Shown piece after piece: positions 16,945-26,056 of a DNA stretch of 64,000 bases. The stretch is taken from contig NZ_JBFHGL010000004.1 in the NCBI RefSeq assembly GCF_041583195.1, positions 124,001 to 188,000 of the forward strand, read 5' to 3'. The notes beneath the pieces are model-generated. The model made no database searches, was not told the DNA's origin, and worked only from the letters and a program-made list of their open reading frames with translations. The position numbers and the translations under genes are program-made. Source of the stretch: Sulfurimonas sp. (GTDB lineage Bacteria; Campylobacterota; Campylobacteria; Campylobacterales; Sulfurimonadaceae). Positions within the stretch are counted from its first letter, which is position 1. The number at the start of each line of letters is the position of its first letter.

Positions 16945-19134
16945 ATGATTAAGTTTAAAATTAATGGACAAGAATTTAGCGCTAACAAAGGTGAGACTAT
17001 CTTAGACGTTGCAAGACGTGAAGGTATATATATACCTACTATGTGTTATCTGCCAAAAACTACAGCTAATGCATCATGTCGTATGTGTTGTGTAGAGGTT
17101 GAAGGTCAAGATGGTTTCGTACTTTCATGTAATACTCCTCCTGTAGAGGGTATTGAAGTAAAAACTGATTCAGATTCACTTTACAAAGAGCGTCAGAATA
17201 TCATGAAGATGTACAATGTAAACCACCCTTTACAGTGTGGTGTTTGTGATAAGTCTGGTGAGTGTGATCTTCAAAATAAAACTCTTGAGTTTTCAGTTGA
17301 AGAACAAACGTTTGCAGTACGTGATCAAGCACGTAAGAAGAAAAAGTGGGGTGTTCACACTTATGATCCGGGTCTTTGTATTCTTTGTGAAAAGTGTACA
17401 GCTGTTTGTAACGAAGTTGTAGGTAGTGAAGCACTTTATATTAAACCGGGTGGATACAAATCTGAGATCGATATAAATCGCAAGAACTGTATAGAATGTG
17501 GTGAGTGTATATCTGTTTGTCCTGTTGGAGCAATGGCTTCTACAGAGTTTAAATATTCATCAAATGCATGGGAGCTAAAACAGGTTCCATCAGCATGTGC
17601 ACATTGTTCAAGTGCGTGTTCACTTAACTACGAGTCCAAAGGTGATAGTATTCTTAGAGTTACTAACGAATCAGAGTTTTCATCACTATGTGGTGCAGGA
17701 AGATTTGGATTTGATTATGAAAACAAGGTTCTAAACAAAGATGAAGATTCATTTGCTGATGCACTTCAAAATTTAAAAAGTGCTAAAAATGTAATATTCA
17801 CTTCTGCAATAACTAATGAAGAAGCTTATATTTTAAATGAGTTAAAGAAAAAACTTGGATTTAACCTTGTAAATGATGAAGCTAAAAAATATCAAGAGTT
17901 TATGGAGAGTTTTGCATCATCAGCAAATACTTTACTATATAATGGGACACTCGAAGATATTAAAAAAAGTGATTATGTAATCTCAGTTGGATGTTCAATA
18001 TCTTCTGATAATCCTATGATCAGATTTTCACTTGCACAAGCTGTAAACCATAATAAAGCATATGTAGCATCTGTACACCCAGTAGAGGAAAGCTCTATTG
18101 CAAACTTAGTATCTTTATTTATTAAAAATGAAGTTGGAAGTGAAGAAGCTGCCTTAGCTATGATAGCTGATACATTTGTTGAAGATAAGTCAAATCAACA
18201 AGATTTTTTTGATTCACTTGACTTAGGTTATCTTTGTGGTGAGAGCAATATATCTGAAGAAGAGTTAGAACAGTTAAAACGTGGATATTTTAGAAAAAAC
18301 AACCCAATGTTAATAATCGGTGAAGATGTTATTAATCATCCTCGTGCGAACAACATAGCACTTATTGCAGGATATTTACAAAAAAATACTTCGTTCAAAG
18401 TTGTTGTAATTCCACCTGTAACAAATACACTTGGTGTAAGTCTGATCTGTGATCTAGATGAGGCTCAAGATGGACTAAGTGTAGGTTACAACGTTAAAGC
18501 TGATTACACGTTGAGTGCAAAAGGTAACGGTGATTTAGATATGCCTGCTTTAAATCAGCAAGAGGGGACATTTGTTAATATTGACAAAAATCTTGTTGTT
18601 CTAAATTCAGGTGTTGAGTATAAAGGTTATGAGTTAAACGATTTAGCTTCAGCCTTAGGTGTAGTTAGTGAAAATACTATTGATTATACTCACAAGTTAG
18701 GTTTTAAAGATATAGCATTTGATGAACTTGATTATTTTTATGACAATATCGGAAATGAATACCGTGGTTACAAAATTGAAGCAAAAAGCAATAGAAAAAG
18801 ACCAAAACTGGATGAAGTAGAAGAATTAGGTGAGTTTAACGGAAGTGTTGTATATAGTAAAAATCCAATAGATCAGTTTTCAATCTTTACAAAAGACTGT
18901 AAACAGATTATGGAAAAGACTGATTTAGTAGGTTCTGAGCAATTTGCAATGGCAGCTAAAATAAAGTCTGGAGATAAAGTGAAATTTATAATTGATGGAA
19001 TAGAGTATGTAAGAAACTTTCAACTCGATAGACATTTAAAAGGTACGATTGCCTATAATCCTACTTTCGATGTCGATTCAAAATCATCAAATTATAGATA
19101 CAATCAAGTAAAGTTAGAGGTAATAAATGAGTAG
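16945..19134 (+). CDS. nuoG: NADH-quinone oxidoreductase subunit G, first copy
   Basis: The large iron-sulfur subunit of the hydrophilic arm. In order it shows a [2Fe-2S] ferredoxin domain (CYLPKTTANASCRMC, then LSCNTP), the His/Cys motif HPLQCGVCDKSGEC, two [4Fe-4S] motifs CILCEKCTAVC and CIECGECISVCPVGA, and the CAHCSSAC...C set that holds cluster N7. A molybdopterin oxidoreductase-like domain follows without an obvious cofactor site. Length 729. GGAGG precedes the ATG. Its end overlaps the second nuoG by eight bases. Confidence 0.94.
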   Translation: MIKFKINGQEFSANKGETILDVARREGIYIPTMCYLPKTTANASCRMCCVEVEGQDGFVLSCNTPPVEGIEVKTDSDSLYKERQNIMKMYNVNHPLQCGVCDKSGECDLQNKTLEFSVEEQTFAVRDQARKKKKWGVHTYDPGLCILCEKCTAVCNEVVGSEALYIKPGGYKSEIDINRKNCIECGECISVCPVGAMASTEFKYSSNAWELKQVPSACAHCSSACSLNYESKGDSILRVTNESEFSSLCGAGRFGFDYENKVLNKDEDSFADALQNLKSAKNVIFTSAITNEEAYILNELKKKLGFNLVNDEAKKYQEFMESFASSANTLLYNGTLEDIKKSDYVISVGCSISSDNPMIRFSLAQAVNHNKAYVASVHPVEESSIANLVSLFIKNEVGSEEAALAMIADTFVEDKSNQQDFFDSLDLGYLCGESNISEEELEQLKRGYFRKNNPMLIIGEDVINHPRANNIALIAGYLQKNTSFKVVVIPPVTNTLGVSLICDLDEAQDGLSVGYNVKADYTLSAKGNGDLDMPALNQQEGTFVNIDKNLVVLNSGVEYKGYELNDLASALGVVSENTIDYTHKLGFKDIAFDELDYFYDNIGNEYRGYKIEAKSNRKRPKLDEVEELGEFNGSVVYSKNPIDQFSIFTKDCKQIMEKTDLVGSEQFAMAAKIKSGDKVKFIIDGIEYVRNFQLDRHLKGTIAYNPTFDVDSKSSNYRYNQVKLEVINE

Positions 19135-21616
19135 CAGTATTACAATTACAATAGATAATCAAGAGATTCAAACTACAGAGGGTGAATTTATATTAAATGC
19201 AGCGCGCGCAAATGATATATTTATACCTGCAATTTGTTATTTAACAAGATGTAGTCCAACTCTTGCATGTAGAATTTGTTTGGTAGAAGCTGATGGTAAA
19301 CAGGTGTATGCTTGTAATGCCAAGGCTAAAGAGGGTATGAATATTACCACTTCTACTGAGAACATTGAAAAAGAACGCCGTGCAATTATGGAGGTTTATG
19401 ATGTAAATCACCCTCTACAATGCGGTGTTTGTGATCAAAGTGGTGAGTGTGAACTTCAAAACTATACACTTGAACTAGGCGTTGATTCACAAAGTTATGC
19501 CATCAAAGATGTGAACCGTGAAGCGAAAGATTGGGGTCACCTTCACTATGATCCGGGCCTTTGTATAGTTTGTGAGAGATGTTCAACTGCATGTAAAGAT
19601 ATGATCGGTGACAACTCTTTAAAAACTGTACCGCGTGGTGCTGATGCATTAGATGCTGAGTATAAAGAGACAATGCCTAAAGATGCATATGCTATGTGGA
19701 ATAAGCTTAACAAATCTGTAATAGGTTTAACAAGCGGTGAAGATATGCTTGATTGTACATCTTGTGGTGAATGTGCTGCAGTTTGTCCTGTTGGAGCACT
19801 TGTAGATACTCAGTTTATGTATAAATCAAACGCTTGGGAATTAGAGCAGATTCCAGCTACTTGTGGACACTGTTCTGCAGGATGTCAGATCTCTTACGAT
19901 GTTAAACATACAAGTGTTTCGGATGATACTAAGAAAATTTATCGTGTTATGAATGAGTGGAACTATGTATCACTTTGTGGTGCAGGACGTTATGCATTTG
20001 ACTATGAAAACAGAGTTGAAGGTAAAGACGAAGCTGCATTTGCATCTGCAGTTGAAGCGTTTAATAAAGCTGAGTCTATTGAATTTACATCAACTATTAC
20101 AAATGAAGAAGCATTGATCTTACAAAAGATCAAAGAAAAAACAGGTGCTAAACTAGTAAATAAAGATGCATATGCATTCAAAACATTTTTAAATAATTAT
20201 AGTGAAGTAAGTGGAACAAAACTGTACGGAAACGACTTAAAAGCTACTCATAACTCTAACTTCGTTGTTTCTATCGGTACTGCACTTAAGAGCGATAATC
20301 CAAATGCTAGATATGCACTTAATAATTCTATGACTGTAAACAAAGGTGCTGGTTTATACTTCCACCCTGTAAAAGATCCAATTATTGAGGGTCTAGGTAA
20401 GTCTATTATGACAGTAGAGCATGCACCACTACAAGAAGAGGCAGCACTTTATTTAGTACTTGATCTATTTGCTGAAAAAGACAATTTGCCTGCTGATGTG
20501 AAAGAGTATTTAGCATCTTTCCACTCTGAAAAAACTGTAACTGTAACTGAAACTATTAAAGAAGAAGTTATAGAGATGGTAACAGAGACTAAAGTTAATG
20601 AAGAGACAGGTGAAGAGGAAGAGGTTCAGGTAGAGAAGAAAAAGATGGTTCCTAAAAAAGTTGAAAAAGATGTAGTGGTTGATGACAACGCTCTTTTAGC
20701 TGTTTTAGGTTTAGATGATAAATTTATGGAAACATTAAATAAAAATCTTGCTAAAAAAGATACTTTTGCTCTAATAGCAGGACCGGATCTATATAACCAT
20801 CCAAACTCTAAAAACTGTGCTCGTTTACTTGGATTAATTGAAAAATGTACAGATTTTGGTGTAACAATGATCCCGACTCTAACAAATACTTTAGGTGTAA
20901 GTCTAATTTGTGACTTGGATGAGACTGCTAGTGGATATACAGTTGGTTATAACACTAAAGGTGATTTTACTTTATCTGCTTTAGGTAACGGTGATTTAGA
21001 TATGCCGGCGATGAACCAGCAAGAGGGTACTTTAACTTCTATAAATAAAAGAGTTAACCCTACAAATGCAGCACTACCGTACAACGGTTATGTATTAAAT
21101 GATATAGCAAATGCACTTGGTCTAAAAGCTGAATTTACAGTTGATTACACTGCACAGCTTCCAGAAGATGCTGGATTTAAAACAGTAGATTTTGATTCTC
21201 TTCCAAATCACTATGAAAATGACGGAACAGAAAAACGTGGTTACGTGCTTGAAAATGTAAAAGTTAAGAAAAGTACAAACCAAAAAGTTGCTCCGTTTGG
21301 TGAAGATAAACTAGAAGGAACTTTAGTTTACTTAGCTAACCCTGTTAGACAATTTTCTGAGTTTACAAACAAAGCTACAAATGTAGATGAAGTAAGCGGT
21401 GTATATATGAGTGCAGATTACCTAAGTTCAAGTGACTTTAACGAAGGTGATAGTGTAAAAGTAAAAACTGATAATGGTGAGCTTGTTGCAAACATTGTAA
21501 GTGATAATAAAATAAGTGGTGAAATAGTACTTTTACCGACTTTTGATTCAAATCTAAATTCAGAGGCTTTATTTAGCGGTTACCGCTTCAGTTCAGCTTC
21601 GATAGAAAAGGTATAA
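19127..21616 (+). CDS. nuoG: NADH-quinone oxidoreductase subunit G, second copy
   Basis: A paralogue of the preceding gene with the same motif order: CYLTRCSPTLACRIC, HPLQCGVCDQSGEC, CIVCERCSTAC, CTSCGECAAVCPVGA and CGHCSAGC. It shares long near-identical stretches with copy 1 (for example NTLGVSLICDLDE and GNGDLDMP.NQQEGT), pointing to tandem duplication. It is about 100 residues longer, partly because of a strongly charged Val/Glu/Lys insertion at about 468-521 that copy 1 lacks. All Fe-S ligands remain, so both copies should be able to carry electrons. Overlapping reading frames imply coupled, roughly equal synthesis. Confidence 0.93.
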   Translation: MSSSITITIDNQEIQTTEGEFILNAARANDIFIPAICYLTRCSPTLACRICLVEADGKQVYACNAKAKEGMNITTSTENIEKERRAIMEVYDVNHPLQCGVCDQSGECELQNYTLELGVDSQSYAIKDVNREAKDWGHLHYDPGLCIVCERCSTACKDMIGDNSLKTVPRGADALDAEYKETMPKDAYAMWNKLNKSVIGLTSGEDMLDCTSCGECAAVCPVGALVDTQFMYKSNAWELEQIPATCGHCSAGCQISYDVKHTSVSDDTKKIYRVMNEWNYVSLCGAGRYAFDYENRVEGKDEAAFASAVEAFNKAESIEFTSTITNEEALILQKIKEKTGAKLVNKDAYAFKTFLNNYSEVSGTKLYGNDLKATHNSNFVVSIGTALKSDNPNARYALNNSMTVNKGAGLYFHPVKDPIIEGLGKSIMTVEHAPLQEEAALYLVLDLFAEKDNLPADVKEYLASFHSEKTVTVTETIKEEVIEMVTETKVNEETGEEEEVQVEKKKMVPKKVEKDVVVDDNALLAVLGLDDKFMETLNKNLAKKDTFALIAGPDLYNHPNSKNCARLLGLIEKCTDFGVTMIPTLTNTLGVSLICDLDETASGYTVGYNTKGDFTLSALGNGDLDMPAMNQQEGTLTSINKRVNPTNAALPYNGYVLNDIANALGLKAEFTVDYTAQLPEDAGFKTVDFDSLPNHYENDGTEKRGYVLENVKVKKSTNQKVAPFGEDKLEGTLVYLANPVRQFSEFTNKATNVDEVSGVYMSADYLSSSDFNEGDSVKVKTDNGELVANIVSDNKISGEIVLLPTFDSNLNSEALFSGYRFSSASIEKV

Positions 21617-21619
21617 TAT

Positions 21620-22600
21620 ATGGAAACAGCATATTTAATTGAAACTATTGTCAAAATAGTTGTAATTTTACTTGTATTTTCTGCTTTAGCAGGTTTAGGT
21701 ACATACTTTGAAAGAAAAGTGCTTGCATTTATGCAACGTCGTCTTGGACCAATGTATGTTGGTCCATTTGGATTACTGCAAGTTGCAGCAGATGGTATAA
21801 AGCTATTTACAAAAGAGGATATTATCCCATCTGGTGTTGTTGGTCGTATCTTTAAAATAGCGCCGGTTATTACAGCTGCAACAGCTTTTATGGCTGCAGC
21901 TGCAATTCCATTTTTACCATCTTTTGAGATATTTGGATACAAAGTTAATCCAATCGTATCAGATATCAATATTGGTATTTTATATATCCTTGGTGTAATG
22001 GGTGTTGGTCTATACGGTCCGCTTCTTGGTGGTATGGCATCAGCTAATAAGTTCTCACTTATCTCTGCTGCTCGTAGTGCTGCTGTATTTATCTCGTATG
22101 AGGTTGTTACAGGTTTATCTATTTTAGCTCCGATAATGATGGTTGGTTCATTGTCTCTTATAGATTTTAATAACTACCAAGCTGAGCATGGTTGGATAGT
22201 TTGGTCTCAGCCAGTAGCATTTATTTTATTCTGGATTGCAGCATTTGCTGAAACAGGTCGTACACCATTTCACTTAGTTGCAAATGATCACGAAATTATT
22301 GATGGTTTCGGTACTGAGTATTCTGGTATGAGATGGGGTCTTTTCTTCATCGGTGAGTATGCAAATATGTTCTTTATCTCTTTTGTTATCCCTCTTCTTT
22401 TCTTAGGTGGTTTTGGTGATGGAAGTTTATGGGGTGCATTAGCATTACTTGGTAAGATGTCGTTTTTCTTCTTCTTTTTCTTATGGACAAGAGCAGCTTG
22501 GCCAGATGTAAGACCAGACCAACTTATGTGGTTATGTTGGAAAGTTTTAATGCCAATAGCAGTGATAAACATAGTTATCACTGGTTTAGTTATGATGTAA
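21620..22600 (+). CDS. nuoH: NADH-quinone oxidoreductase subunit H
   Basis: Membrane subunit that closes the quinone channel. About eight membrane helices; the conserved loops ERKVLAFMQRRLGPMYVGPFG and AETGRTPFHLVA with the nearby acidic residues are diagnostic. Length 326 is normal. Starts four bases after the second nuoG and ends ten bases before nuoI. Confidence 0.97.
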   Translation: METAYLIETIVKIVVILLVFSALAGLGTYFERKVLAFMQRRLGPMYVGPFGLLQVAADGIKLFTKEDIIPSGVVGRIFKIAPVITAATAFMAAAAIPFLPSFEIFGYKVNPIVSDINIGILYILGVMGVGLYGPLLGGMASANKFSLISAARSAAVFISYEVVTGLSILAPIMMVGSLSLIDFNNYQAEHGWIVWSQPVAFILFWIAAFAETGRTPFHLVANDHEIIDGFGTEYSGMRWGLFFIGEYANMFFISFVIPLLFLGGFGDGSLWGALALLGKMSFFFFFFLWTRAAWPDVRPDQLMWLCWKVLMPIAVINIVITGLVMM

Positions 22601-22610
22601 GGGGTGATTG

Positions 22611-23231
22611 ATGAAAATTGAAGAACAATTTAACGATAGAAATGTAAGCGATAACGGCTACTTTATGGTAGATATCGCTGATTACCCTACTACACCGTGG
22701 GGTAAGTTTAAGCGCGTAATGAGCAGAACTTTTAAAGGTGAGCTTTTTGTTGGTCTTTGGGTAGTACTTCGTGAGATGATCAAATTTGATATCCATACTG
22801 TACAATATCCTGAAGAAAAAATGCCAATAGGTCCTAGATATCGTGCAGTTCACGAGATGAAAAGACTTTGGGAGAGTGATGCTGAGAGATGTATAGGTTG
22901 TGGTCTATGTGAGAAGATCTGTATATCTAACTGTATTAGAATGGACACTAAAATTGATGAAAACTCTCGTAAAGAGGTTAGTGAATACAGCATTAACCTT
23001 GGTCGTTGTATTTTTTGTGGATACTGTGCAGAGGTTTGTCCTGAACTTGCAATTACACACGGTGGTGAGTATGAGAATGCATCAGAACAGCGTGAACACT
23101 TCATTCTTTATGAAGATATGTTAACACCACTTGATAAGATGAAGGCGGGAACTCAACAAGAGTTTGAAGGTTTTGGTGCTATTACACCACATGAAGATGA
23201 GCGTGTTAAGAAAACACCTCTAGCATATTAA
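22611..23231 (+). CDS. nuoI: NADH-quinone oxidoreductase subunit I
   Basis: Ferredoxin-like subunit carrying clusters N6a and N6b. Both 2x[4Fe-4S] motifs are intact: CIGCGLCEKICISNC and CIFCGYCAEVCPE. The ATG at 22611 is preferred over the in-frame TTG one codon earlier, because AAGGGG at 22599-22604 is then six bases away. Length 206, with about 35 residues before the core and an acidic tail. Confidence 0.96.
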   Translation: MKIEEQFNDRNVSDNGYFMVDIADYPTTPWGKFKRVMSRTFKGELFVGLWVVLREMIKFDIHTVQYPEEKMPIGPRYRAVHEMKRLWESDAERCIGCGLCEKICISNCIRMDTKIDENSRKEVSEYSINLGRCIFCGYCAEVCPELAITHGGEYENASEQREHFILYEDMLTPLDKMKAGTQQEFEGFGAITPHEDERVKKTPLAY

Positions 23232-23242
23232 GGAGTATGGGT

Positions 23243-23818
23243 ATGTTTGAAGCGATTGCTTTTTATCTGTTTGCTTTTTTAACTATTGCGATGTTCTACA
23301 TTACAGTAACAACATCTCAAGCGTTATACGCTCTTACGGCACTGGCAGCAGGGATGATTTTTATTTCGGCATTTTTCTTTATATTAGGTGCTGACTTTTT
23401 AGGTGCAGTTCAGATAGTTGTTTATTCTGGTGCTGTTATGGCTCTATATGCTTTTGGTATGATGTTTTTTGACACTACGAGAGAGATTCAAGAGAAAAAA
23501 GGTAATCAGTACCTTGTAGTAGGACTAGCTACTATCAGTGCTGTTTTAGTTGTTGTAATTTTTGCAGCTCCAATTCTTGGTGATAACATCACAGCACTTT
23601 ATCCAATAGGAGATGAAGGAAATACACAAGAGGTTGGTATGGTTTTATTTACTAAATACCTAGTGCCTTTTGAAGTAGCAGCTGTTATGCTTTTAGTAGC
23701 TATGATCGCTGGTATTGTATTAGCAGGTAAGAAAATGGATGAATCTTTAACTCTTATGACTGAAGAAGAAATCAAAGATATGCGTGCTGAAAAAATGAAA
23801 CCAAAGGATCTTAAATGA
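23243..23818 (+). CDS. nuoJ: NADH-quinone oxidoreductase subunit J
   Basis: Membrane subunit with five helices, part of the region linking quinone chemistry to proton movement. The conserved segment FLGAVQIVVYSGAVMALYAF is present. Two ATGs lie close together; the one at 23243 is chosen because AGGAG at 23231-23235 is seven bases away, whereas the ATG at 23237 would leave almost no spacing. Its stop overlaps the nuoK start. Confidence 0.94.
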   Translation: MFEAIAFYLFAFLTIAMFYITVTTSQALYALTALAAGMIFISAFFFILGADFLGAVQIVVYSGAVMALYAFGMMFFDTTREIQEKKGNQYLVVGLATISAVLVVVIFAAPILGDNITALYPIGDEGNTQEVGMVLFTKYLVPFEVAAVMLLVAMIAGIVLAGKKMDESLTLMTEEEIKDMRAEKMKPKDLK

Positions 23819-24123
23819 TGGAAATTGGATTAAATCACTACCTTGTATTATCAACAATCCTTTTTGCTATAGGATTAGTTGGTGTAATGAAGAGAAAAAA
23901 TCTTTTAATGCTGTTTTTTGCAACTGAGATTTTATTAAACTCTGTAAATATTGCTTTTGCAGCGATCTCACATTACTATGGAGACCTTACAGGTCAAATG
24001 TTTGCATTCTTCGTAATTGCTATTGCTGCAAGTGAAGTTGCAGTTGGACTTGGTTTATTAATTGTTTGGCATAAACGTTACAACAATATCGACCTTGACT
24101 TTATGACAAGAATGAAAGGATAA
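23815..24123 (+). CDS. nuoK: NADH-quinone oxidoreductase subunit K
   Basis: Small three-helix membrane subunit, MrpC-like. It has the conserved buried glutamates in ATEILLNSVNIAF and AASEVAVGLGL. Length 102 is typical. The first two codons are both ATG and overlap the nuoJ stop; AAAGGA at 23803-23808 suits either. Confidence 0.95.
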   Translation: MMEIGLNHYLVLSTILFAIGLVGVMKRKNLLMLFFATEILLNSVNIAFAAISHYYGDLTGQMFAFFVIAIAASEVAVGLGLLIVWHKRYNNIDLDFMTRMKG

Positions 24124-24127
24124 GCTA

Positions 24128-26053
24128 ATGGAATTATTTTTATATACAGCTTTATTTGCACCACTAGTTGGTTCTTTATTTGCAGCACTATTCGGTTCAC
24201 GTCCAAAGATGGTGATTACTGGTATTGTTCCAAGTATATTATTAGGTGTATCACTAATTAGTTCAACTATTCTTTTAGTACTAGTTTTAACTACAGGGCA
24301 TACTTTACATGTTGAGATGATGACTTGGATGGCTACGGGTGATCTTTACATACCTTTTGGTTTTGTAGTTGATCAAGTGTCTGTAACTATGATGATGGTT
24401 GTTACATTAGTTTCAACTGTAGTTCATGTTTACGCTATCGGATATATGTCTCACGATAAAGGTTTTAACCGTTTCTTTGCATGGCTATCAGCTTTCGTTT
24501 TCTCAATGCTTGTACTTGTAATGAGTGACAACTTCGCAGGACTATTTATTGGTTGGGAAGGTGTTGGTCTTTGTTCATGGGGTCTAATCGGATTCTGGTA
24601 CAAAAAAGAGTCTGCTACATGGGCTGCTAACGAAGCGTTCATTATGAACCGTATAGCTGACCTTGGTATGTTAATCGGTATCTTCTTAATTTACTGGAAC
24701 ACAGGTTCTCTTCAGTATGATGTAGCATTTCCTGCAATGGCTGGTTTAGATGTAGCTACTTTAACTTGGATCGGTATCTTCTTATTTGTTGGTGCTATGG
24801 GTAAATCTGCACAGTTTCCACTACATACTTGGCTTGCAGATGCAATGGAAGGTCCTACACCGGTTTCGGCTCTTATCCACGCTGCGACAATGGTAACGGC
24901 TGGTGTATACTTAGTTGTTCGCTCAAATGAGTTATTTGCACTTATTCCTAATGTTGGATTATTTATCGCTAGCCTTGGTGCATTTGTTGCAATTTTTGCA
25001 GCTACTATGGCACTAGTTAACCGTGATATTAAACGTGTAATCGCATACTCAACTCTTTCACAGCTAGGTTATATGTTTGCTGCGGCTGGACTTGGTGCTT
25101 ATTGGGTTGCACTTTTTCACTTAATGGCTCACGCATTCTTTAAAGCTCTATTATTCCTAGGTGCTGGTAACGTTATGCACGCAATGGATGATGAACTTGA
25201 TCCGTTTAAAATGGGTGGACTTGGTAAGGCTATGAAAGGTACAATGATCATGATGACTATTGCATCTGTTGCACTAGCAGGTATCTTCCCATTAGCTGGT
25301 TTCTTCTCTAAAGATCTAATCTTAGAGGTAGCATTTGTTGATCATCATTTTATAATCTATTCAGTACTATTAGCTACTGCAGGTTTAACAGCATTCTATT
25401 CATTTAGAATTATCGCTCTAATCTTCCATGGTGAAGATCGTCACTCTGCTCTTGGATTCCACCCACACGAAGCATACAAATTTATGCTTTGGGCAATGGC
25501 TCCATTATTAGTATTAGCAATTATCGGTGGTTTTGCACTTAAAGGTAGCTACTATGAGATGGTTACTCAGCTTCTACCAGCTACAGAGTACCATGTACAC
25601 TCAGCTGTTGCTTACTGGACTATGACAATTGGTACTCAGCTTTTAGTACTTTTATCTATTGCATTTGCATATAAAAAATATATGTCAAAAGACATTAAAG
25701 TACCAGATGGTACAAGTGAAATGGAAAATAGATTTTGCTATAAACTACTTAAAAACCAATACTATATTCCATACTTTTATGAAGAGTATTTAGTAAAACC
25801 ATATAGAGAATTATCAACACTATTCTGGGAAAAAATTGATCTTAAAGTTGTTGATGCTACTGTTGATGGTATCGGTAAGATACTATATGCAACAGGGGAG
25901 AATACAAGAGGGATGCAAAGTGGAAACTTATCTACTATGCTTAAATGGATGGTAGCCGGACTTATAGGTTTACTGTCATTAGCTGTTGTTTTTGGACTAG
26001 CAGCAAGATATTCTGGTGAGATTAAAACAATCTTATCAGGTTTAGGAGTTTAA
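24128..26053 (+). CDS. nuoL: NADH-quinone oxidoreductase subunit L
   Basis: Distal proton-pumping antiporter-like subunit (MrpA type). Recognised by FAGLFIGWEGVGLCSWGLIG, the lysine-containing GAMGKSAQFPLHTWLADAM, and EGPTPVSALIHAATMVTAG. Length 641 fits, and the C-terminal lateral helix and anchoring helix are present. AAAGGA precedes the start, four bases after nuoK. Confidence 0.97.
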   Translation: MELFLYTALFAPLVGSLFAALFGSRPKMVITGIVPSILLGVSLISSTILLVLVLTTGHTLHVEMMTWMATGDLYIPFGFVVDQVSVTMMMVVTLVSTVVHVYAIGYMSHDKGFNRFFAWLSAFVFSMLVLVMSDNFAGLFIGWEGVGLCSWGLIGFWYKKESATWAANEAFIMNRIADLGMLIGIFLIYWNTGSLQYDVAFPAMAGLDVATLTWIGIFLFVGAMGKSAQFPLHTWLADAMEGPTPVSALIHAATMVTAGVYLVVRSNELFALIPNVGLFIASLGAFVAIFAATMALVNRDIKRVIAYSTLSQLGYMFAAAGLGAYWVALFHLMAHAFFKALLFLGAGNVMHAMDDELDPFKMGGLGKAMKGTMIMMTIASVALAGIFPLAGFFSKDLILEVAFVDHHFIIYSVLLATAGLTAFYSFRIIALIFHGEDRHSALGFHPHEAYKFMLWAMAPLLVLAIIGGFALKGSYYEMVTQLLPATEYHVHSAVAYWTMTIGTQLLVLLSIAFAYKKYMSKDIKVPDGTSEMENRFCYKLLKNQYYIPYFYEEYLVKPYRELSTLFWEKIDLKVVDATVDGIGKILYATGENTRGMQSGNLSTMLKWMVAGLIGLLSLAVVFGLAARYSGEIKTILSGLGV

Positions 26054-26056
26054 TAG

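Noticed and set aside
21580-21969. A 129-codon minus-strand frame over the nuoH start
   Set aside because: It mirrors conserved nuoH codons and has no family features of its own.
22608-22610. TTG as nuoI start
   Set aside because: The ATG at 22611 has better spacing from AAGGGG.
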